Shown: in pieces, positions 13,302 through 18,761 of the stretch
How positions within the stretch are numbered: position 1 is the stretch's first letter
Layout of the letters: every line of letters begins with the position of its first letter
Assembly (NCBI GenBank): GCA_001915545.1
Contig: MNQS01000197.1
Coordinates: 671 to 19,431, forward strand
From: Bacteroides sp. 43_108
GTDB lineage: Bacteria; Bacteroidota; Bacteroidia; Bacteroidales; Bacteroidaceae
Direction of reading: 5' to 3'
Length of the DNA stretch: 18,761 bases
Translations under genes and position numbers: made by a program
Notes under the pieces: model-generated
Database searches by the model: none
Seen by the model: the letters and a program-made list of their open reading frames with translations, nothing else
What the model was told of the DNA's origin: nothing

Positions 13302-14147
13302 ATGTCTGAAAGGATTAGATTTACAAAGATGCACGGTGCCGGCAATGATTATATTTATGTTTATGTGCCGGAAAATCATATTGCGGATCCTGAGAAATGT
13401 TCTATAGAGTGGAGCAAACCTCATTTCGGAATAGGTTCTGACGGACTTATTCTTGTGGATAAGTCTGACAAGGCTGATTTTTCAATGAGAATATTCAACA
13501 ATGACGGTTCGGAAGCTATGATGTGCGGCAACGGAGTAAGATGTGTTGCCAAATTTGTAAGAGATCATAATCTTACAGACAAAAATGTTGTGACCGTTGA
13601 TACCCTTTCAGGAATTAAAACCATTGAGCTTTTCACTGACGAGAACGGTGTTGTAAACAGAGGAAAAGTAGATATGGGCGAACCATCCTTGAGCAACAAA
13701 AAACAGCTGGCAACTGAGGACGGCAGTATGGTTGAAGGTGAGGTAGTAGCTGGGCAAAGCAAATTCAAGGGTACATTTGTTTGTATGGGCAATCCTCATT
13801 TTGTCATATTTGTTGAGGATATTGCTTCTGTTGATATAGAAACTTTGGGACCGGTAATCGAAAACAATCCGTTGTTCCCTGAAAGATGCAATATTGAATT
13901 TGCTCAAGTACTTGCAGACGGCAGCATCAGAATGCGTGTTTGGGAACGCGGTTCTGGAATTACAATGGCATGTGGTACAGGTGCTTGTGCTACTGCGGTG
14001 GCTGCATCGACAACTGGCAGATCAGGACGAACCAGTCGCATTATTATGGATGGCGGGGAACTGATCATTGAATGGAAGGCAGAAGACAATCATGTTTATA
14101 TGACAGGACCCGCTGCAAAAGTTTTTGAAGGTGAAATAGAACTCTGA
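13302..14147 (+). CDS. dapF: Diaminopimelate epimerase
   Basis: DapF converts LL-diaminopimelate to meso-diaminopimelate in the cytoplasm, for peptidoglycan and lysine. It is a cofactor-independent racemase with two catalytic cysteines. Both are present: Cys75 in MMCGNGVRC and Cys224 in [10 protein letters not shown]. The N-terminus [13 protein letters not shown] is typical, as is GNPHFVIFV in the second half. It is 281 residues from ATG 13302; an in-frame ATG at 13260 would add 14 residues that do not resemble the family, so it is rejected. dapL, which makes the substrate, follows 80 bases downstream, with a terminator-like hairpin between them. Confidence 0.96.
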   Translation: MSERIRFTKMHGAGNDYIYVYVPENHIADPEKCSIEWSKPHFGIGSDGLILVDKSDKADFSMRIFNNDGSEAMMCGNGVRCVAKFVRDHNLTDKNVVTVDTLSGIKTIELFTDENGVVNRGKVDMGEPSLSNKKQLATEDGSMVEGEVVAGQSKFKGTFVCMGNPHFVIFVEDIASVDIETLGPVIENNPLFPERCNIEFAQVLADGSIRMRVWERGSGITMACGTGACATAVAASTTGRSGRTSRIIMDGGELIIEWKAEDNHVYMTGPAAKVFEGEIEL

Positions 14148-14199
14148 GCCTACATCGCTGTTTAGACAGCCTGCAGGCTCTATATTTTTGTTGTTTTTA
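14146..14199 (+). terminator. Terminator or attenuator between dapF and dapL, with possible dapL -7 box
   Basis: GAGCCT (14146-14151, overlapping the dapF stop) pairs with AGGCTC (14175-14180), enclosing GCTGT-ttag-ACAGC (14157-14170). TATATTTTTGTTGTTTTT follows. The T-rich tail contains TATTTTTG (14183-14190), which also fits TAnnTTTG, so the same bases could serve as the dapL -7 box; the -33 element is weak. Confidence 0.6.
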
Positions 14200-14227
14200 G
14201 AGATAATACATCAATATATTTTTAGTT

Positions 14228-15457
14228 ATGGCAACTGTTAATGAAAATTTTCTAAAGCTGTCACAGAATTACCTTTTTTCTGATATCGCAAAAAAGGTGA
14301 GCAGATATGTGGCAGAGCATCCAGAGGCTGACATTATAAGATTGGGTATAGGTGATGTCACTCGTCCGTTGGCACCGGCTGTTATTGAGGCGATGCATAA
14401 GGCGGTGGATGAAATGGCGTGCAAAGAAACGTTCAGAGGATATGGTCCTGAACAGGGATACGGATTCCTGCAGAAAGCTATCATAGATAATGATTTGGCT
14501 CCTAGAGGCGTTACTTTTGACCCTGACGAGATTTTCATAAGCGACGGTGCCAAGAGCGATACTGGAAATATTGGTGACATTCTTGCTAAGGACAACGTTA
14601 TCTGTGTTACTGATCCTATATATCCTGTATACATAGATTCGAATGTGATGGCAGGCAGGGCAGGCGAGCTGATTGGAGGTATGTGGTCGGATATTGTGTA
14701 CCTTCCATGCAACGATGAGAATAATTTTGTTCCAGAATTGCCTGCAAAACACGTAGATGTTGTTTATCTTTGCTATCCAAATAACCCTACGGGCACTGTG
14801 ATAAGCAGAAGTGAACTGAAAAAATGGGTTGATTACGCATTGGCAAACGACGTCCTGATAATGTATGATGCTGCTTATGAGGCATATATACAGGACAAAG
14901 ATATTCCTCATTCAATATATGAGATTGAAGGTGCCAAGAAATGTGCCATTGAGTTTCACAGTTATTCGAAGACTGCAGGGTTTACTGGAGTACGATGCGG
15001 ATACACAATTATCCCTAAAGAACTGATGGCTGTGAGTGCTGGTGGGGATAAAGTTTCCCTAAATCACTTGTGGAACAGAAGACAGTGCACAAAGTTCAAC
15101 GGTACAAGCTATATCACCCAGCGCGGTGCAGAGGCAATCTATACAGAAGAAGGCAAGAAGCAGATTAAGGAAACCATTGCCTACTACATGGAGAATGCAA
15201 GAATCATGCGTGAGGCATTTACAGAACTCGGCATGAAGTTCTTCGGCGGCAAGAATGCTCCTTACATCTGGCTGAAAACTCCAGGAAATATGACATCATG
15301 GGAGTTTTTCGATGAAATGCTTCATAAGATCAATGTGGTCGGAACTCCAGGTGTAGGCTTCGGACCTTCTGGTGAAGGATTTTTCCGATTTACAGCTTTC
15401 GGAAGCAAAGAAGATTGCACAGAGGCTATGAGGAGATTGAAAGAGTGGTATAAATAA
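14228..15457 (+). CDS. dapL: LL-diaminopimelate aminotransferase
   Basis: DapL is a PLP-dependent class I/II aminotransferase that turns tetrahydrodipicolinate plus glutamate directly into LL-diaminopimelate and 2-oxoglutarate. It bypasses the succinylase and acetylase steps. It is 409 residues, normal for the family. The start [17 protein letters not shown] is characteristic. PLP-site features include [10 protein letters not shown], the YDAAYEAYI segment and [11 protein letters not shown] with the expected Schiff-base Lys248. Substrate-site regions such as [15 protein letters not shown] are also as expected. With dapF upstream it supplies meso-DAP. No strong ribosome site is seen before the ATG. 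Confidence 0.96.
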   Translation: MATVNENFLKLSQNYLFSDIAKKVSRYVAEHPEADIIRLGIGDVTRPLAPAVIEAMHKAVDEMACKETFRGYGPEQGYGFLQKAIIDNDLAPRGVTFDPDEIFISDGAKSDTGNIGDILAKDNVICVTDPIYPVYIDSNVMAGRAGELIGGMWSDIVYLPCNDENNFVPELPAKHVDVVYLCYPNNPTGTVISRSELKKWVDYALANDVLIMYDAAYEAYIQDKDIPHSIYEIEGAKKCAIEFHSYSKTAGFTGVRCGYTIIPKELMAVSAGGDKVSLNHLWNRRQCTKFNGTSYITQRGAEAIYTEEGKKQIKETIAYYMENARIMREAFTELGMKFFGGKNAPYIWLKTPGNMTSWEFFDEMLHKINVVGTPGVGFGPSGEGFFRFTAFGSKEDCTEAMRRLKEWYK

Positions 15458-15520
15458 AATTCTACGGAAAGCGTTAATACTTAAAATACTGGCAATTGGG
15501 CTTCTTTCATTGAGGTTTGA

Positions 15521-15552
15521 TTTGAATCTCAAGAGAATGTACGCTTCTTTTG
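15521..15552 (+). promoter_or_regulatory. Candidate promoter for glutamine synthetase III
   Basis: TTTG (15521-15524), a 20-base spacer and TTCTTTTG (15545-15552), one mismatch to TAnnTTTG. It lies in the 133-base gap before glnN. A weak hairpin with TTGAG/CTCAA (about 15510-15532) overlaps the -33 box. Confidence 0.5.
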
Positions 15553-15590
15553 CTAATTGTAATAAAAAGCATTTTTCATTATAAATTTAT

Positions 15591-17786
15591 ATGGCTTCAA
15601 AATTAAGATTTAAAGTTGTAAACGATGCTTTCAACAGAAAGCCCGTTGATGTTGAATCGCCGAAGGAACGGCCTTCCGAATATTTCGGAAAGTATGTTTT
15701 CAATAGACAGAAGATGTTCAAGTATCTGCCTGCCGATGTTTACAAGAAAATGTGCGACGTTATTGATAATGGAGCACCTTTTGACAGAACTATTGCAGAC
15801 GAGGTGGCAGAAGGAATGAAGAAGTGGGCTATGGAGTTGGGGGTTACCCATTATACCCATTGGTTCCAGCCGTTGACAGAAGGTACAGCTGAAAAGCACG
15901 ACGGTTTCGTTGAGCATGACGGCAAAGGCGGAATGGTCGAGGAATTCGAAGGAAAACTTCTTGTTCAGCAGGAATCTGATGCTTCTTCTTTCCCTAATGG
16001 AGGTATACGTTCAACATTTGAAGCCAGAGGTTATTCTGCGTGGGATCCTACATCACCAGTATTTGTGATGGGTGATACACTCATGATTCCTACAATATTC
16101 ATTTCATATACAGGTGAGGCACTCGACTACAAAGCTCCGCTGAAGAAGTCTCTTTATGCAGTAGACAAGGCCGCTACAGCTGTGTGCAAGTTCTTCGATC
16201 CAAAGGTTACAAAGGTTTATTCCAACCTTGGATGGGAACAGGAATATTTCCTCATTGATGAACTGCTCTATTCTGCACGTCCAGACCTGATTCTTACAGG
16301 CAGAACACTCATGGGACATGATTCTGCCAAGAACCAGCAGATGGATGACCATTATTTCGGATCGATTCCTTTGAGAGTTGAGAATTTCATGAAGGATCTT
16401 GAAATTCAGGCCTTGGAATTGGGCATACCTTGCAAGACACGTCATAACGAGGTTGCGCCTAACCAGTTTGAGCTTGCTCCTATTTTCGAGGAGACAAACC
16501 TCGCCATCGACCACAATATGCTTATCATGTCGCTCATGAAGAAGGTTGCAAGAAAGCACGGATTCAGATGCTTGCTCCATGAGAAACCTTTCAAGGGCGT
16601 AAACGGTTCTGGAAAACATAATAACTGGTCACTCTGCACAGATACAGGCGTTCTGCTTCATGCTCCAGGAAAGACTCCTATGGAGAACCTGCGTTTCATC
16701 ACATTCATTGTTGAGACTCTTAAGGCTGTTTATGACCATAACGGTCTGCTCAAGGCTTCGATCATGAGTGCAACCAACGCGCACAGACTTGGTGCAAATG
16801 AGGCTCCTCCTGCAATTATTTCAGCGTTCCTTGGAAAAACTATTTCTGTAATTCTCGACCATCTTGAGAACTATAAGGACGATGATGATATTCTTTCTGC
16901 TTCAGGTAAGACAGAAATGAGACTTGACATGCCGTCTGTACCGGAATTATTCATCGACAATACTGACAGAAACAGAACTTCACCATTTGCTTTCACAGGT
17001 AACCGTTTCGAGTTCCGTGCAATAGGTTCTGAGGCCAATTGTGCATCTGCAATGATAGCACTTAATACTGCTGTTGCAGAAGCTCTGACTTCGTTCAAGG
17101 AAAGAGTTGATGCTCTCATTTCCAAAGGTGAGGCGATGGAGAATGCAATACTTAAGGTTGTACGTGAGGATGCAAAATACATCAAGCCTATTCACTTTGA
17201 AGGAAACGGATATTCTGAGGAGTGGAAGGAAGAAGCTAAGAAGAGAGGTCTCGACTGCGAAACAAGTTGCCCGCTCATATTTGACAGATATCTTGATGAG
17301 TCAAGCATAAAGATGTTCGAGAATATGAGAGTCATGACTCGTCACGAGCTTGAAGCAAGAAACGAAATCAAGTGGGAGACATATACAAAGAAGATACAGA
17401 TTGAGGCTAGAGTGGTAGGTGATTTGAGCTTGAACCACATTGTTCCTGTTGCAACCAGATATCAGAGCAATCTTATCGACAATGTACATAAGGTGAAGGA
17501 AATTTTCCCTGCAGAGAGAGCTTCTCAGGTATCAAAATACAATATGGAATTAATAGAGCAGATTTCTGACCATGTTTCATGTATAATCAGCAAGGTTGAT
17601 GAAATGGTTGAGTGCAGAAAGGTTGCCAACAAAATAGCAAGTGAGCGTGAAAAGGCAATCGCTTACCATGATACGGTTGCTCCAATGATTGAGGAAATTC
17701 GTCGCCACATTGATAAGCTTGAACTTATTGTTGATGATGAAATGTGGCCGCTTCCAAAATATAGAGAAATGCTTTTCATCAGATAA
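15591..17786 (+). CDS. glnN: Glutamine synthetase type III
   Basis: It makes glutamine from glutamate, ammonium and ATP. At 731 residues it has the type III length, far longer than type I or II (about 350-470). Family signatures seen: GIRSTFEARGYSAWDPTSPVF (about 140-160), LGWEQEYFLID near 217, RHNEVAPNQFELAPIFEET near 284-302 and NGSGKHNNWSL near 338. The long C-terminal region ends WPLPKYREMLF, typical of the GSIII group of Bacteroidales. The first residues FRFKVVND-like (KLRFKVVNDAF) also fit. It stands alone with its own promoter and terminator. Regulation by nitrogen is expected for the family, but no binding site is evident. Confidence 0.96.
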   Translation: MASKLRFKVVNDAFNRKPVDVESPKERPSEYFGKYVFNRQKMFKYLPADVYKKMCDVIDNGAPFDRTIADEVAEGMKKWAMELGVTHYTHWFQPLTEGTAEKHDGFVEHDGKGGMVEEFEGKLLVQQESDASSFPNGGIRSTFEARGYSAWDPTSPVFVMGDTLMIPTIFISYTGEALDYKAPLKKSLYAVDKAATAVCKFFDPKVTKVYSNLGWEQEYFLIDELLYSARPDLILTGRTLMGHDSAKNQQMDDHYFGSIPLRVENFMKDLEIQALELGIPCKTRHNEVAPNQFELAPIFEETNLAIDHNMLIMSLMKKVARKHGFRCLLHEKPFKGVNGSGKHNNWSLCTDTGVLLHAPGKTPMENLRFITFIVETLKAVYDHNGLLKASIMSATNAHRLGANEAPPAIISAFLGKTISVILDHLENYKDDDDILSASGKTEMRLDMPSVPELFIDNTDRNRTSPFAFTGNRFEFRAIGSEANCASAMIALNTAVAEALTSFKERVDALISKGEAMENAILKVVREDAKYIKPIHFEGNGYSEEWKEEAKKRGLDCETSCPLIFDRYLDESSIKMFENMRVMTRHELEARNEIKWETYTKKIQIEARVVGDLSLNHIVPVATRYQSNLIDNVHKVKEIFPAERASQVSKYNMELIEQISDHVSCIISKVDEMVECRKVANKIASEREKAIAYHDTVAPMIEEIRRHIDKLELIVDDEMWPLPKYREMLFIR

Positions 17787-17821
17787 AAGCTGACGCATAA
17801 TAGTTTACAAAAAACATTTTA

Positions 17822-17867
17822 AAACGAGAGGTACCATAATTGTTTCATTTGTGGTAGCCTCTCGTTT
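17822..17867 (+). terminator. Terminator after glutamine synthetase
   Basis: AAACGAGAGG (17822-17831) pairs with CCTCTCGTTT (17858-17867), extended by ACCA/TGGT inside. A-rich sequence lies 5' and a short T-rich stretch 3'. Good stem, modest T-tract. Confidence 0.7.
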
Positions 17868-17967
17868 CATTTGAACAAAATTCTTGTCTTTTTCATGTTT
17901 CTTTTGTCCGGTTTTTCCTATCTTCGTAACATCTTTGTAACATCCTTAAAAACCAAGCTAAAATACA

Positions 17968-18690
17968 ATGAGTTTATATGTAGAAGTACAGCAAGATGCT
18001 ACCATTTTGTCGTGTCTACAGGATATGGAACCTATAACCTTGGAACAGATGTCGTCGATAAGACTGATGAACCGTACAGACATGAAGTTCGTGACGAACA
18101 AGTCTATGCTTGTGCAGCTTCTTAATGCTGTGGGAAACCTCTATTATGTTCAGGATATTGACGGAAAGAGGATATCAAATTATCGTACCGTATATTTTGA
18201 TACTCCCGACCATCATTTTTATATGATACACCATAATGGAAAGTCTCCTAGGCAGAAGGTGAGAATACGGACATATCTTGACTCCGATATTTCTTTCCTT
18301 GAAATAAAGGATAAGAACAATCATGGACGCACACAGAAAGAAAGGGTAAAAATCAAGAATCTTGATTCTTTTGCTTGCAATGAATGTGACGATTTTATAC
18401 GCGGTGCTTTGAATATCGGTTTTGATGATCTTTCGCCTGTGATTGAAAATCTGTTTCAGCGTGTGACATTAGTGAACTATGGCAAGACGGAAAGATTGAC
18501 TATTGATTTCAATGTTGCTTTCAAAAATTTTGAAACGCAGAAGAGTGCTGAAACAGGCGATCTGGTAATCATTGAACTTAAACGAAGCGGACATGAAGCT
18601 TCACCGATTCTTTCTGAATTGAGAACGTTGAGAATTAAACCTTTTGGCTTCAGCAAATATTGTATAGGGATATTCAGTAAATGTCCCTAA
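17968..18690 (+). CDS. VTC-domain (CYTH-fold) protein, polyphosphate polymerase-like, 240 aa
   Basis: The protein matches the bacterial VTC-domain family, relatives of the catalytic part of yeast polyphosphate polymerase Vtc4 in the triphosphate tunnel fold. Signatures: LMNRTDMKFV (about 33-42), YRTVYFDTPDHHFYMIHHNG (about 72-91), QKVRIRTY with the tunnel Arg pair, LEIKDKNNHGRTQKERV, and the closing VIIELKR. Charged residues expected to line the tunnel are present. Polyphosphate synthesis is inferred; bacterial members are rarely tested. It has no membrane segment. In many Bacteroidales a DUF4956 membrane gene follows, but here a terminator begins 9 bases after the stop. The start ATG 17968 matches the family N-terminus in length; no ribosome site is clear. 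Confidence 0.85.
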   Translation: MSLYVEVQQDATILSCLQDMEPITLEQMSSIRLMNRTDMKFVTNKSMLVQLLNAVGNLYYVQDIDGKRISNYRTVYFDTPDHHFYMIHHNGKSPRQKVRIRTYLDSDISFLEIKDKNNHGRTQKERVKIKNLDSFACNECDDFIRGALNIGFDDLSPVIENLFQRVTLVNYGKTERLTIDFNVAFKNFETQKSAETGDLVIIELKRSGHEASPILSELRTLRIKPFGFSKYCIGIFSKCP

Positions 18691-18698
18691 AAAGTAAT

Positions 18699-18746
18699 AT
18701 GGCATATAAAGTCGATAGAGTATAATCACTTTATGTGCCATTATTA
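18699..18746 (+). terminator. Terminator after the VTC-domain gene
   Basis: ATGGCATATAAAGT (18699-18712) pairs with ACTTTATGTGCCAT (18728-18741, one wobble), followed by TATTATT. A long stem with a weak T-tract. Confidence 0.65.
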
Positions 18747-18761
18747 TTGCCCATTTTCCGT

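Overview
The window looks like a chromosomal segment from a member of the order Bacteroidales (Bacteroidota). Genus cannot be fixed from sequence alone, but a Prevotella- or Bacteroides-like gut anaerobe fits. The reasons are: promoters with the Bacteroides-type -33 TTG / -7 TAnnTTTG pattern, few strong Shine-Dalgarno sequences, a six-gene Na+-NQR operon, a type III glutamine synthetase, the DapL route to diaminopimelate, and HU-HIG-type DNA-binding proteins beside a DUF5675 protein.

Layout. Bases 1-2030 are almost entirely a mosaic of palindromic intergenic repeats of three families, called here R-A, R-B and R-C. One small gene (564-734, +) sits inside the mosaic and encodes a VbhA/Fic-antitoxin-like peptide with the inhibitory motif SFRIEG. 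A complete Fic-domain protein (2066-2683, -) lies at the far edge of the mosaic and faces it. Bases 3017-5530 hold an accessory cluster: an HU-like protein, a 37-residue small protein, a DUF5675 protein, a highly structured intergenic element, and a second divergent HU-like protein. Bases 5654-11871 are the nqrABCDEF operon with its own -7 box and terminator. Bases 11892-13111 are a monocistronic nucleotidyltransferase-fold gene. Bases 13157-15457 carry dapF and dapL. Bases 15521-17867 carry glutamine synthetase III. Bases 17968-18746 carry a VTC/CYTH-fold gene followed by a terminator.

How the genes work together. NqrA-F oxidises NADH, reduces quinone and pumps Na+. DapL and DapF are the last two steps to meso-diaminopimelate for peptidoglycan and lysine. 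DapL consumes glutamate and GSIII assimilates ammonium, so the right half of the window is core energy and nitrogen metabolism. The left third is accessory DNA.

Most notable points: (1) NqrC carries an N-terminal rubredoxin-like Fe(Cys)4 domain on its predicted cytoplasmic side, a feature I do not know from characterised NQR. (2) The R-A repeats keep a fixed AGGTAAA heptamer while the adjoining hairpin stem changes from copy to copy yet stays self-complementary. This suggests recognition of hairpin plus guide, as in REP/RAYT or IS200/IS605 systems. (3) The putative Fic antitoxin is separated from the Fic gene by about 1.3 kb of repeats and lies on the opposite strand.
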